Shown here piece by piece: positions 8,910 to 17,485 of a DNA stretch of 64,000 bases. The notes beneath the pieces are model-generated. The model was not told the origin of the DNA. It ran no database searches and saw only the letters and a program-made list of their open reading frames with translations. Position numbers and translations under genes: made by a program. The DNA comes from Litoribacillus peritrichatus (GTDB lineage: Bacteria; Pseudomonadota; Gammaproteobacteria; Pseudomonadales; Litoribrevibacteraceae). The stretch is from assembly GCF_039537985.1 (NCBI RefSeq), contig NZ_BAABBN010000004.1, positions 620,001 through 684,000 of the forward strand, given 5' to 3'. Within the stretch, counting starts at the first letter, position 1, and each line of letters begins with the position of its first letter.

Positions 8910-9572
8910 ATGAACGTTCGAACTACAGCAGTACGTTTTAAGCAAACAGCGTTGAAAAACAGAACCTTATCTGAAGATTCCGGTGTTTTATTCAGAGATT
9001 CAAGTGTATTGGATGAACTGAATCAGCAACGGTTAAGGCAGGCCATTCAGGATGGTTTACCTCTAACTGCTCAGCCTTACAAAACCCTCGCGATTGCTTT
9101 GGGTGTTCAAGAAGATCAGGTCATGAACACCATTCAGCTCTGGTCTGATACCGGTTTGATTAAACGAATGGGGTTGGTGGTAAAGCATCATTCGTTGGGC
9201 TATCGGGCAAATGCGATGGTGGTTTGGGATGTTCCTCAGGATCAAATTGATCGTGTGGGTGAAATTCTCAGCCAGTGCGATGTTGTTACCTTGTGCTATC
9301 AAAGGCCTCGACGCTTGCCTGAGTGGCGTTACAACCTCTTTAGTATGATCCATGGCAAGAACAGGGCGCTTGTTTTAGAACAATTGGCCGATTTAGTTGC
9401 GGAGAATCAATTAGACGCCTTCCCAAGAGAGGTACTCTTCAGTTACCGCTTGTTTAAGCAATGTGGTGGACATTATTCGAAACGATCTTCGCTCAGACCC
9501 GGCAACAATATGATTGAAGGTCAACAGAATTTATCAATGGTTAAAAATAACGCACAGGTCGCGTATGGATAA
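8910..9572 (+). CDS. nirL: NirL, siroheme decarboxylase subunit
   Basis: 220 residues from ATG 8910, preceded by GAGGTG. The frame is open further upstream, but that part overlaps nirD. An N-terminal extension of about 35 residues leads into LRQAIQDGLPLTAQPYKTLA and then CYQRPRRLPEWRYNLFSMIH, the signature of the NirL/NirH type, which pairs with a NirD/NirG type partner. It works in the siroheme decarboxylation step of d1 synthesis. The extension looks longer than usual and is of unknown use. Confidence 0.88.
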   Translation: MNVRTTAVRFKQTALKNRTLSEDSGVLFRDSSVLDELNQQRLRQAIQDGLPLTAQPYKTLAIALGVQEDQVMNTIQLWSDTGLIKRMGLVVKHHSLGYRANAMVVWDVPQDQIDRVGEILSQCDVVTLCYQRPRRLPEWRYNLFSMIHGKNRALVLEQLADLVAENQLDAFPREVLFSYRLFKQCGGHYSKRSSLRPGNNMIEGQQNLSMVKNNAQVAYG

Positions 9573-9577
9573 CTTTT

Positions 9578-10048
9578 ATGGATAGATTGGATCGACAATT
9601 AATCAATCATTTGCAAGATGGTTTTCCGTTGGAAGCTCGTCCATTTTTAAAAGTGGCTGAAGAATTGAATCAAGCGGGGTTTGAGCCGGGTGTTGAGGTC
9701 ACTGAACAACAGGTGATGGACCGGGTTCAAACGCTTTTAGACGAAGGTTATCTGAGTCGGTTCGGCCCCATGTTTCAGGCTGAGCGAATGGGCGGTGGTT
9801 TAACATTGGCGGCGATGAAAGTGACTCCTGAAGATTACGAACGGGTGACAGAACAAGTCAATGCATTTCCTGAAGTGGCCCATAACTATCAACGTGAGCA
9901 TGAACTGAATATGTGGTTTGTACTGGCCACAGAAACACCGGAAGGTGTTGAAGAAACCATTAAGAAAATGGAAGAGATCACAGGTTACCACGTGTTTAAC
10001 ATGCCAAAGCAGGAGGAGTTTTATGTCGGATTGCGTTTTGAACTCTAG
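9578..10048 (+). CDS. nirG: NirG, siroheme decarboxylase subunit
   Basis: 156 residues, starting MDRLDRQLINHLQDGFPLEA. It keeps the AsnC-like fold and the HNYQREHELNMWFVLA active-site segment, so it is the second NirD-type chain of the locus. The start lies six bases after the nirL stop without a strong ribosome site, suggesting translational coupling. It ends inside the beginning of nirH. Confidence 0.9.
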   Translation: MDRLDRQLINHLQDGFPLEARPFLKVAEELNQAGFEPGVEVTEQQVMDRVQTLLDEGYLSRFGPMFQAERMGGGLTLAAMKVTPEDYERVTEQVNAFPEVAHNYQREHELNMWFVLATETPEGVEETIKKMEEITGYHVFNMPKQEEFYVGLRFEL

Positions 10049-10610
10049 CGACTCTGTTAAGGGTGTTCCACACGAAGGTGCTCGGGACGAATGTGCTCGG
10101 GACGAATGTGCTCAGCAAGAATACCTTTTAACGCCTTTGGATCGGGCTTTGGTGGTTGCTACTCAGGAAGGGTTGCCCGTGACGGCCCGGCCTTATCAAA
10201 CCGTTGGCGAACAATTGGGCATTTCTGAAGATGAAGTGATTTTTCGTTTGGAAAATATGAAAGATCAGGGCGTCATTCGGCGTATTGCCGTAGTGCCAAA
10301 CCATTACAAAATTGGTTTTCGTGCCAACGGCATGACGGTTTGGGACATTGCGGATGAACATATTCAGGCATTGGGCAAAATGGTCGGTGAATTACCTTAT
10401 GTAAGCCATTGTTATCAACGCCCCCGTCATTTGCCCTATTGGTCTTACAACTTGTTTGCCATGGTGCATGGAACGGAACGAAGCCAGGTTGAAGAAAGGG
10501 CAGAGCAAGTAAAACAGATGCTCGGTGACGCCTGTCGTGGCAATGAGATTTTGTACAGCTCGAAAATATTAAAAAAGACCGGTTTGCGAATTGCGTCCGG
10601 GTCTAAATAA
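10023..10610 (+). CDS. nirH: NirH, siroheme decarboxylase subunit
   Basis: 195 residues from ATG 10023, set by a strong AGGAGG ribosome site inside the 3' end of nirG (26-bp overlap). The core carries LDRALVVATQEGLPVTARPY and CYQRPRHLPYWSYNLFAMVH, the NirL/H-type signature. The N-terminal leader of about 35 residues includes a 15-bp DNA duplication (ARDEC twice) that is unlikely to be part of the fold. Confidence 0.9.
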   Translation: MSDCVLNSSDSVKGVPHEGARDECARDECAQQEYLLTPLDRALVVATQEGLPVTARPYQTVGEQLGISEDEVIFRLENMKDQGVIRRIAVVPNHYKIGFRANGMTVWDIADEHIQALGKMVGELPYVSHCYQRPRHLPYWSYNLFAMVHGTERSQVEERAEQVKQMLGDACRGNEILYSSKILKKTGLRIASGSK

Positions 10611-10672
10611 TTCAGAAAAGCCGTCCGTTTTAGGTTTTTCTCACGTGATTGAATTCGATTGAGGAACGCAAG

Positions 10673-11908
10673 ATGTTTCGAATTACACAATACATGAAAA
10701 CACTTCATCAACCTCAACCTGTGGGGCCGGCAAGACAACCACCAGGGCCGGTCGTGATTTGGAATCTGATCCGCCGTTGTAATTTGACTTGTAAACACTG
10801 CTATTCCATTTCAGCGGATATCGACTTTAAGGGCGAGCTGTCGACCCAAGAAGTTTACGACACTATGGATAACCTGAAGGCATTTAAAGTGCCGGTGTTG
10901 ATTCTTTCAGGTGGCGAGCCGTTGTTGCGCCCGGATATCTTTGATATTTCCAAGCGTGCGAAAGCCATGGGCTTTTACGTTGGCTTATCCAGTAACGGCA
11001 CTTTGATTACGGAAGAAAACATCGAACAAATTGCCGAGGTTGGTTACGACTATGTGGGTGTCAGTTTGGATGGCATTCGTGAAACACACGATGAATTTCG
11101 TCAGAAGAAGGGTGCGTTTGATGAATCCATGAAGGGCATCAAGCTTTGCCAGGATCGAGGCATTAAGGTGGGCATTCGCTTTACGCTGACTCAGGACAAC
11201 TCTCATGAGCTGCCTATGATGTTGGATCTGATGGACGAATACGATCTGGATAAATTTTATCTTTCTCATCTTAACTACGCAGGTCGAGGCAATCGAAACC
11301 GGAAACGTGATGTTTTCCATCAAATGACACGCGATGCCTTGGATATGATTTTTGACCGTTGCTGGAGTGAGCTGCAGCAAGGCATACATCGAGAGTACGT
11401 CACTGGAAATAATGACGCCGATGGCCCGTATTTATTGCAGTGGGCTGAAAAACATGTGCCTGAAGAAGTGCCTGCGCTTCGTCAGCGTTTGGATAACTGG
11501 GGCGGAAACTCTTCCGGGGTGAATATTTCTAATATTGACAACCTGGGGAATGTCCACCCGGATACCTTCTGGTGGGATTACACCTTAGGTAATGTGCGTG
11601 AAAAGTCATTTTCTGAAATTTGGCGAAACCCTAATGACCCACTGATGGATGGTTTCAGACAAAGTCCGAGACCGGTTAAAGGACGTTGTGCCGAGTGCAA
11701 ATACTTATCAGTTTGTGGTGGTAATACCCGAGTGCGGGCTTATCAGTTGACGGGCGATGCCTGGGCTGAAGACCCGGCGTGTTATTTGTCCAACGAAGAA
11801 ATTGGTGTGGTGATGGATGAAGGCGACCGAATTGAATTGCCGAATCAGCACCCAGAAGTGAAATTTCACGAACAGCAAAGAGCGATAAAAGCGGTCAATC
11901 TGACTTAG
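10673..11908 (+). CDS. nirJ: NirJ, radical SAM heme d1 biosynthesis protein
   Basis: 411 residues from ATG 10673 (GAGGAA upstream). The radical SAM cluster motif CNLTCKHC is near residue 40, followed by LILSGGEPLLRPD. The C-terminal SPASM-type cysteines appear in GRCAECKYLSVCGGN and DPACYL, so a second Fe-S cluster is likely. NirJ converts didecarboxysiroheme toward d1 by replacing propionates with oxo functions. It is cytoplasmic and follows the decarboxylase genes directly. Confidence 0.94.
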   Translation: MFRITQYMKTLHQPQPVGPARQPPGPVVIWNLIRRCNLTCKHCYSISADIDFKGELSTQEVYDTMDNLKAFKVPVLILSGGEPLLRPDIFDISKRAKAMGFYVGLSSNGTLITEENIEQIAEVGYDYVGVSLDGIRETHDEFRQKKGAFDESMKGIKLCQDRGIKVGIRFTLTQDNSHELPMMLDLMDEYDLDKFYLSHLNYAGRGNRNRKRDVFHQMTRDALDMIFDRCWSELQQGIHREYVTGNNDADGPYLLQWAEKHVPEEVPALRQRLDNWGGNSSGVNISNIDNLGNVHPDTFWWDYTLGNVREKSFSEIWRNPNDPLMDGFRQSPRPVKGRCAECKYLSVCGGNTRVRAYQLTGDAWAEDPACYLSNEEIGVVMDEGDRIELPNQHPEVKFHEQQRAIKAVNLT

Positions 11909-12017
11909 GTCGTAAAATCATCAAAGCATTCAGCAGGCCACAGAGTATTTGTGTGTGGTGTTTGTGTGTGGAATTGCCAAAGAAATAGAGCTCAAAAGAG
12001 CCGATGAGGAGTACACC

Positions 12018-12893
12018 ATGGTTGTGATGAACACCATCGAGTTAGCAAAGAACAAAGAAGAAACAAAAACTACGCTGAGAGGTTTGCCTGAGACCTTGAT
12101 TCAGAAAGCGCCCAAATTACGTAAAGGCCAAGTGGCACTGGTCGGTGCCGGTCCCGGTGATCCGGGGTTATTAACGTTAAATGCTTTGTTATTGATTCAG
12201 CAGGCTGAAGTCGTGGTGTGCGATCGTTTGGTATCCCCTGAAATTATGGCGTTACGCCCTGAAAGCGCAGAGCTAATCAATGCAGGGAAAAGTTGCAAAG
12301 AGCACGTAATGACTCAGGATGAAACGAATGAAGTCCTGGTCCAACAAGCGCTGAAAGGTAAGCGGGTAGTTCGATTAAAAGGTGGTGATCCCTACATTTT
12401 TGGTCGCGGAGGCGAAGAAGTTGAGTTCTTGATGGCGCATCAGATTGAAAGCATTGTTGTGCCGGGCATTACTGCAGCTTCGGGGTGTTCTGCGTATGCG
12501 GGCTTCCCTCTGACCCACAGAGATTTTGCACAGTCCGTGACGTTTGTGACTGGCCACAGAATGAAAGACGGAACATTGGATTTGGACTGGAAAGCCTTCG
12601 CGTGTGAGGATCGTACTGTTGTTTTCTATATGGGATTGGCGAACGCTCAATTGATTTCAGACAACCTTCAGGCACAAGGCCGAGCAGCAGAAACGCCGGT
12701 GGCTTTGATTGAGCGGGGGACGACCCCGAAACAGCGTGTGGTGCTGACCAATCTTGCCGAGTTACCTAACACGATTCAAAAAGAAGGGCTGAAGCCACCC
12801 ACCATGATGGTCGTCGGCGAAGTTGTGACGCTGGCAGAGAAGAATCGGCTGTTGGCGCAGAATTTGGTAAATCAGGCGCGACAAACCGGATAG
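12018..12893 (+). CDS. nirE: NirE, uroporphyrinogen-III C-methyltransferase
   Basis: 291 residues from ATG 12018, which has a GAGGAG site; the frame is open upstream to 11949 but without family resemblance. SUMT motifs are clear: VALVGAGPGDPGLLTLNALL at the SAM site, VVRLKGGDPYIFGRGGEE, and VVPGITAASGCSAYAGFPLTH. It makes precorrin-2 from uroporphyrinogen III, committing tetrapyrrole to siroheme and heme d1. Position in the nir run supports NirE over CobA/CysG. Confidence 0.93.
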   Translation: MVVMNTIELAKNKEETKTTLRGLPETLIQKAPKLRKGQVALVGAGPGDPGLLTLNALLLIQQAEVVVCDRLVSPEIMALRPESAELINAGKSCKEHVMTQDETNEVLVQQALKGKRVVRLKGGDPYIFGRGGEEVEFLMAHQIESIVVPGITAASGCSAYAGFPLTHRDFAQSVTFVTGHRMKDGTLDLDWKAFACEDRTVVFYMGLANAQLISDNLQAQGRAAETPVALIERGTTPKQRVVLTNLAELPNTIQKEGLKPPTMMVVGEVVTLAEKNRLLAQNLVNQARQTG

Positions 12894-12929
12894 TAAGTGA
12901 TTTTGCACAGACTACAGAAGTAGGTGTTT

Positions 12930-14462
12930 ATGAGTAAACCTTTGTTTTCAATATTGTTGTGTGGCCTTTCATTCGCTTTAACCGCCAATGCGGTAGCTGG
13001 AACGGAGGTCGTATCCAAGCAGACCAAAGACTTATACAAAGAGCATTGCAGCAGTTGCCATGGCGCAGAACGACTGGGGGGTATGGGGCCGGCTTTGCTA
13101 CCGGAAAACCTGTCTCGTTTGCGTAAATACAAAGCCATCACCGTGATTGAAAATGGCCGGGCAGCGACTCAAATGCCTGCCTTTAAAACGGTGTTGTCGA
13201 AGGATCAAAGAACCGCTCTGGCCGAGTTCATCTATACCAAACCGGATGCCATTCCTCGCTGGGAGAAATCAGACATATTGGCAAGCCAGATAATTAATCA
13301 CCAACCCGGTTCTTTGCCTGCTAAACCGAAGTTTGAAGCGGACTTAATGAACTTATTTTTGGTGGTTGAGTTGGGCGATCATCACGTTACTTTATTGAAT
13401 GGTGACACTTTCGAGCCAATTCACCGGTTTAAAAGCCGTTTTGCGCTTCATGGGGGCCCTAAGTATTCGCCGGACGGTCGCTTTGTGTATTTCGCATCAC
13501 GAGATGGCTGGATTACCAAATACGACATCTACAATTTAGAAGTGGTGGCCGAGGTTCGGGCTGGCATTAATACCCGCAACTTAGCGGTGTCATCCGACGG
13601 TAAGTCGGTGATGGTGGCCAACTATCTACCGAATAACCTGGTGTTATTTGATGCTGAAAGTCTGGACTTATTGAAAGTGTATCCGGTTAAAAACAGCGAG
13701 GGAAAAACCTCTCGGGTCAGTGCGGTATACAATGCGCCGCCACGCAATACCTTTATCGCAGCGTTGAAAGACTTAAAAGAAGTTTGGGAAATTCCGTATC
13801 CATCGACGGATAAAAACCAATCTGCTACTGAACGTGCTCCGAAAGTACGCCCGATTGTGGTGAATGATTATCTGGATGACTTTTTCTTTGATCCGGATTA
13901 CAAGCTTTTGATTGGTGCATCGCGAGACGCTGCCGGTGGTCAGGTGGTGGATTTGGATTTGGGCAAGGTGACGTCTTCCATTCCATTACCAGGAATGCCG
14001 CACTTGGGTTCCGGTATCACCTGGGATTATCAAGGTAAACAAGTACTGGCAACGCCAAACCTGAAAGAAGGCAAAGTCTCTGTCATCGACATGAGCACCT
14101 GGGAAGTGATCAAAGACATCAAAACTGAAGGGCCGGGCTTTTTCATGCGCAGTCATGAACAATCGCCTTATGCCTGGGTGGATGTGTTCTTTGGCCCCAA
14201 TAAAGAAGCGGTACATGTGATCGACAAAAAGACGCTGGAAATCGTCAAAACCCTTCGACCTGCACCGGGTAAAACCGCTGCTCATGTAGAATTTACCAAA
14301 GACGGCTCGAAAGTGTTACTCAGTATCTGGGACATGGACGGCGAAGTGATTGTTTACGATGCCAATACCCTGGAAGAAGAAAAACGCCTACCTATGGTCA
14401 AACCTTCCGGCAAATACAACGTCTGGAATAAGACGCAGTATGAGCGTGGGACGAGTCACTAA
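12930..14462 (+). CDS. nirN: NirN, dihydro-heme d1 dehydrogenase (c-type cytochrome)
   Basis: 510 residues from ATG 12930, with a signal peptide (LFSILLCGLSFALTANAVAG), one heme c motif CSSCHG near residue 35, and an eight-bladed d1-binding propeller like that of NirS. It shares only part of the NirS sequence. NirN introduces the last double bond of heme d1 and hands the cofactor to NirS in the periplasm. NirN rather than NirS is assigned because the true nirS lies at 42.9 kb. A strong terminator follows. Confidence 0.9.
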   Translation: MSKPLFSILLCGLSFALTANAVAGTEVVSKQTKDLYKEHCSSCHGAERLGGMGPALLPENLSRLRKYKAITVIENGRAATQMPAFKTVLSKDQRTALAEFIYTKPDAIPRWEKSDILASQIINHQPGSLPAKPKFEADLMNLFLVVELGDHHVTLLNGDTFEPIHRFKSRFALHGGPKYSPDGRFVYFASRDGWITKYDIYNLEVVAEVRAGINTRNLAVSSDGKSVMVANYLPNNLVLFDAESLDLLKVYPVKNSEGKTSRVSAVYNAPPRNTFIAALKDLKEVWEIPYPSTDKNQSATERAPKVRPIVVNDYLDDFFFDPDYKLLIGASRDAAGGQVVDLDLGKVTSSIPLPGMPHLGSGITWDYQGKQVLATPNLKEGKVSVIDMSTWEVIKDIKTEGPGFFMRSHEQSPYAWVDVFFGPNKEAVHVIDKKTLEIVKTLRPAPGKTAAHVEFTKDGSKVLLSIWDMDGEVIVYDANTLEEEKRLPMVKPSGKYNVWNKTQYERGTSH

Positions 14463-14500
14463 GGTGCCATTTTTAGTTAACTAAAGCTCAGCTAACACAA

Positions 14501-14533
14501 GCCGAGTGTTCGAAAGGACACTCGGCTTTTTTT
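14501..14533 (+). terminator. Rho-independent terminator of the nir biosynthesis run
   Basis: A perfect 9-bp stem GCCGAGTGT/ACACTCGGC with loop TCGAAAGG is followed by seven T's. It separates nirN from the integron region. Confidence 0.92.
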
Positions 14534-14538
14534 AGTTT

Positions 14539-14664
14539 CTAACCCAATGAAGAAAATATGGCCTCTTGATTCATCAATGCATCCATAGGACTTTGAACGG
14601 CATTACCTCCGCGATTTAATACATGAGTATAAATTTGAGTGGTTTTAACATCCGAATGGCGTCG
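14539..14664 (-). pseudogene. 3' remnant of an integron integrase gene (intI)
   Basis: The minus strand encodes HSDVKTTQIYTHVLNRGG, then NAVQSPMDALMNQEAIFSSLG and a stop. This is the C-terminus of an IntI-type tyrosine recombinase, with the catalytic Tyr in IYTHVL and the following GG..VxSPMDAL tail. Similarity stops abruptly upstream of HSDV (about 14664), so about 280 residues, including the other catalytic residues, are missing. Orientation opposite to the cassettes, at the array head, is standard intI placement. The remnant cannot be functional. Confidence 0.85.
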
Positions 14665-14944
14665 TGGACTTGAGTCATAAATTGTGATGACATAAGACAA
14701 CCATACTGTTAAATACAGTTATTTTGATCTCTTACATAGACATAGAGAATACGGAAATATTCTGTACTTTATTGCGGAATACTTCCTCATCAGATCTTGT
14801 CGATTGACTAACTTATTGATTTAGGATGGAATTGATAAATTATTAATGAAACGACGCCTTAGTGGTGTCAGAGATTACGGAGTTGTTCCGTATTTGAAAC
14901 ACGGAATAATTCCGTAGATTAACTGTTATAAGCCCGAGTGAATA
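14665..14944. other. Non-coding head of the cassette array (possible attI region) with four 15-bp palindromes
   Basis: No gene seen. Where intI 5' sequence and attI would be expected, the DNA is AT-rich and ends in CTGTTATAAGCC at 14923-14934, an integron-core-like GTTA junction just before the first cassette gene. Four aligned 15-mers occur at 14751, 14774, 14877 and 14901: ACGGAAATATTCTGT, GCGGAATACTTCCTC, ACGGAGTTGTTCCGT and ACGGAATAATTCCGT. They look like operator copies. Confidence 0.55.
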
Positions 14945-15214
14945 ATGAGCACAATTGAAAAACTAGCTGGTAAGCTCATTTCTGCAATTCAAAAAGAATG
15001 GGGCAATGAAACTGGCGAACTGTGTGCTGAAGAAAGTGAAGACGTTATGTATAGGGCTCATGACATTCTTCAGGCATGCAAAAGTAATGAGCTAACAAAA
15101 CTGTTAAAAGGCACATCAGTTACTATTTACCTCGGTAAAGATTGGGTAGAAAATCACCCATCGGTAAAACCGTTTATCAAAAGAATTGAAAATGAAATAT
15201 TGGCAAGCTTATAA
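14945..15214 (+). CDS. Integron cassette 1: hypothetical protein
   Basis: 89 residues, soluble, predicted mostly helical in the first half. I recognise no family. The gene lies right after the presumed first-cassette junction, and its TAA stop is embedded in the following attC site, the usual layout for an integron cassette. Expression would have to come from an upstream promoter. Confidence 0.65.
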   Translation: MSTIEKLAGKLISAIQKEWGNETGELCAEESEDVMYRAHDILQACKSNELTKLLKGTSVTIYLGKDWVENHPSVKPFIKRIENEILASL

Positions 15215-15289
15215 CAAGAACATGTTTAGGATAGCTTTGCTACGCGGCTTCGCCGCTCCACAAAACTACCTAAAATGTAGGCGTTAGCT
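15211..15289 (+). repeat. attC site 1
   Basis: Begins ATAACAAGAACATGTTTAGG and ends CCTAAAATGTAGGCGTTAGCT. The outer arms pair imperfectly, with TAACAA at the left and GTTAG at the right core, as in integron attC sites. Confidence 0.85.
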
Positions 15290-15344
15290 GCCATCTAAAA
15301 ATTAAAGTTTGGCATTATAAAATTACTTTAAACAAGGAAGACGA

Positions 15345-15845
15345 ATGGAAAGCAAAATAAAAATTAAAATGGGCCCAATTGAAATTGAATACGAAGGCAG
15401 TGAAGGCTTCTTAAAAGAAGAACTTCCAGCATTATTGTCAGCAGTTTCTGATTTATATAGGGAAAGTGGTGTAGTCGAAAACCAGCCAATTCAAGAACAA
15501 ACAGCTAGTACAGGAGTCGTGGAGTCAAAGCCCGAGGGAAATGGAGCAACTTTCCAAGGAACAACAGGTTCTTTGGCTGCAACATTAGGAGTCAAATCTG
15601 GTACTGATTTAATAATGGCTGCGGCTGGTCGCTTAACTCTATCACTTGGCCAAGGAACATTTACCCGTTCTCAAATAATTACAGAAATGAAATCTGCAAC
15701 CGCGTACCACAAGAAAACCTATGTAAACAATTTGACTAAATACCTCAATCAATTAGTAAAAGACCAAAAGCTAATGGAAACTGCGAAAGATACATACGCA
15801 TTAAGTGCATCAGCTAAATCTAATATGGAATCTAGAATTGCTTAA
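15345..15845 (+). CDS. Integron cassette 2, first gene: winged-helix-like hypothetical protein
   Basis: 166 residues. The N-terminus (MESKIKIKMGPIEIEYEG) looks like a short beta domain, a Gln/Thr/Ser-rich linker spans about 50-80, and the C-terminal 85 residues read like a winged-helix unit (TFTRSQIITEMKSATAYHKK...LNQLVKDQKLMETAKDTYAL). A good ribosome site (AAGGAAG) precedes the ATG. The gene overlaps the HEPN gene that follows, so the two probably act together. Confidence 0.65.
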   Translation: MESKIKIKMGPIEIEYEGSEGFLKEELPALLSAVSDLYRESGVVENQPIQEQTASTGVVESKPEGNGATFQGTTGSLAATLGVKSGTDLIMAAAGRLTLSLGQGTFTRSQIITEMKSATAYHKKTYVNNLTKYLNQLVKDQKLMETAKDTYALSASAKSNMESRIA

Positions 15846-16554
15846 TAATGATGCTGTAAAGCAATATATTTCTGATCCCGAAATAAATCAGAAAGACAAA
15901 GTTTTACTTTGTCTTTCTGTTGATGTTTCGACCCCAAAACCAGTAAAAAGCATAACCAAAGTTGGTATTGAGTGTGGCTATTCAGGAATTAAAAAGCTAA
16001 ATGTCTCTTCAATCCTATCTAGGCAAAAGGGTCTTGTCGTCAGAAGTCCAAATGGATGGGAGTTGACAGAAAAAGGTAAAGCTCACATTAAAAGTATTAT
16101 TGGCGGTCCTGTAGCTGTACTTTCGAGTACTTTAAGAGCTAATTTGTCAAAAATAACGAACATCGAAACCAGATCTTTTGTTGAGGAAGCTGTTCAGTGT
16201 TTTGAAGCTCATTATTATAGAGCTGCAGTTGTACTGTCATGGGTAGGGGCAGTGTCTGTTCTTTATAATCATGTACTAAATCATCATAAGCAATCCTTTA
16301 ATTCTTTTGCAGCAAAGAAAAACCCTAAGTGGAAGCCCGCAAATACAACGGATGATCTTACGCGAATGAAGGAGGCCGATTTTTTAGAAGTTTGTGAATC
16401 AGCATCAATCATTGGTAAAAGTGTAAAACAGGAGCTTCAAACAGCCCTTACTTTTAGAAATGGTTGTGGCCACCCGAACAGTTTAAAACTAGGTGAACAT
16501 CGTGTTTCAGCGCATATTGAGAGTCTAATTTTAAATGTATATTCACAGTACTAG
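15805..16554 (+). CDS. Integron cassette 2, second gene: winged-helix plus HEPN-like protein
   Basis: Up to 249 residues. Starts available are GTG 15805 and TTG 15838; no ATG is in frame near the 5' end, and the TTG has a GGAATCTAGA site and overlaps the previous stop by 8 bp. The N-terminal part resembles a winged helix (CGYSGIKKLNVSSILSRQKG...GWELTEKGKAHI). The C-terminal half is helical and ends with FRNGCGHPNS, an RNxxxH motif characteristic of HEPN ribonuclease domains. HEPN proteins are common in toxin-antitoxin and defence systems, so an RNase role is an inference. Confidence 0.65.
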   Translation: MHQLNLIWNLELLNNDAVKQYISDPEINQKDKVLLCLSVDVSTPKPVKSITKVGIECGYSGIKKLNVSSILSRQKGLVVRSPNGWELTEKGKAHIKSIIGGPVAVLSSTLRANLSKITNIETRSFVEEAVQCFEAHYYRAAVVLSWVGAVSVLYNHVLNHHKQSFNSFAAKKNPKWKPANTTDDLTRMKEADFLEVCESASIIGKSVKQELQTALTFRNGCGHPNSLKLGEHRVSAHIESLILNVYSQY

Positions 16555-16557
16555 GCA

Positions 16558-16656
16558 GCTAACAAGTCGTTTAAAAGGACAAAAAACAGTTGGCTTTTGC
16601 TCCTTCGTCGCTAATTTTAGCCAACTATTTTATTGCCTCTTAACGAGACGTTATGT
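16558..16656 (+). repeat. attC site 2
   Basis: Starts CTAACAAGTCGTTTAA and ends TTAACGAGACGTTATG, giving paired outer arms; AGTTGGCT/AGCCAACT form inner arms. About 100 bp long. Confidence 0.9.
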
Positions 16657-16667
16657 GTAAGGTATCT

Positions 16668-17387
16668 ATGGTGCACTTTGAAAATAAAGGGTTAACTCCC
16701 CTAAAACCACTTTATATAAAATTCTTACATAAAGGACTTGTAGCGTACTCTTCAAAAAAACAGGTTTTTGATGGCACTATAAAAGAAAAATATGCTCATG
16801 ATATTTGTGCAAGGATTCATGAAATTGATAATGCATTCGAGAGCTTATCGTTAAGTATTGAATATTTAGAGAAAACAGAGTTTCATGATTCAGCGTTCAA
16901 TTTCTCGGTTCATCATTCTTTTCATGTAGAAAATTTTTTATTACGTTTAACAAGCGTTGTCGATCGTTGTTATAAAGTTGCGGGAACTTCAATTTTATTG
17001 AAAAAGAAAACGATTGAAAGTACGCATGGCAATAGTCAGATTTTAAAAGAGCTCAAACAATATTCAGTAAATGCTGTTCAAGCAATTAAAGATGTAAATA
17101 AAGTGGTTAAGCCTTTACGAAAAATGAGAAATAAAGTTGCTCATGAAGCTGGGTACTCTAATCGAAACCTGAATTGTTTAAGTATGATTGTTAATATTGA
17201 AGATCCTAGTCTTTTAAAACAATTTGACAACATCATGACAATCGATCAGCTTAAGGAAGTAATTATCCGAGATACGCTCGACTTATTGAAGCCAACGATT
17301 GAAAAAATGAATGTCAACGTAGAGTTATTGATCCAAAGTTTATCGCATATTTATCAAGACGTAGTAGAAATTGAGAGTGTACAGTAA
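16668..17387 (+). CDS. Integron cassette 3: HEPN-like protein
   Basis: About 239 residues from ATG 16668 (AAGG upstream); an in-frame ATG at 16653 lies inside the attC core and is less likely. The sequence is mostly alpha-helical and soluble. It carries LRKMRNKVAHEAGYSN, an exact RNxxxH HEPN motif, around residue 160. This suggests a nucleotide- or RNA-directed HEPN domain similar to stand-alone or abortive-infection type HEPN proteins. No partner gene is in the cassette. The function is not established. Confidence 0.65.
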   Translation: MVHFENKGLTPLKPLYIKFLHKGLVAYSSKKQVFDGTIKEKYAHDICARIHEIDNAFESLSLSIEYLEKTEFHDSAFNFSVHHSFHVENFLLRLTSVVDRCYKVAGTSILLKKKTIESTHGNSQILKELKQYSVNAVQAIKDVNKVVKPLRKMRNKVAHEAGYSNRNLNCLSMIVNIEDPSLLKQFDNIMTIDQLKEVIIRDTLDLLKPTIEKMNVNVELLIQSLSHIYQDVVEIESVQ

Positions 17388-17390
17388 TAC

Positions 17391-17477
17391 ACATAACAAG
17401 TGCGTCATGTGGGAATTTTATTCGCTGGCGGTTCCCGCCAAAACGCTCATAAAATCCCCATACGCAAGCGTTATGTG
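17391..17477 (+). repeat. attC site 3
   Basis: Starts ACATAACAAGTGCGTCATG and ends CCATACGCAAGCGTTATGTG, with TGGCGG/CCGCCA inner arms. The left and right cores (TAACAA, GTTATG) pair. Confidence 0.9.
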
Positions 17478-17485
17478 TCAATACG

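Noticed and set aside
14704..14718. ACTGTTAAATACAGT as a LexA (SOS) box for intI
   Set aside because: The CTG/CAG arms are there but the spacing is three bases short of the LexA consensus, and no intact intI promoter remains.
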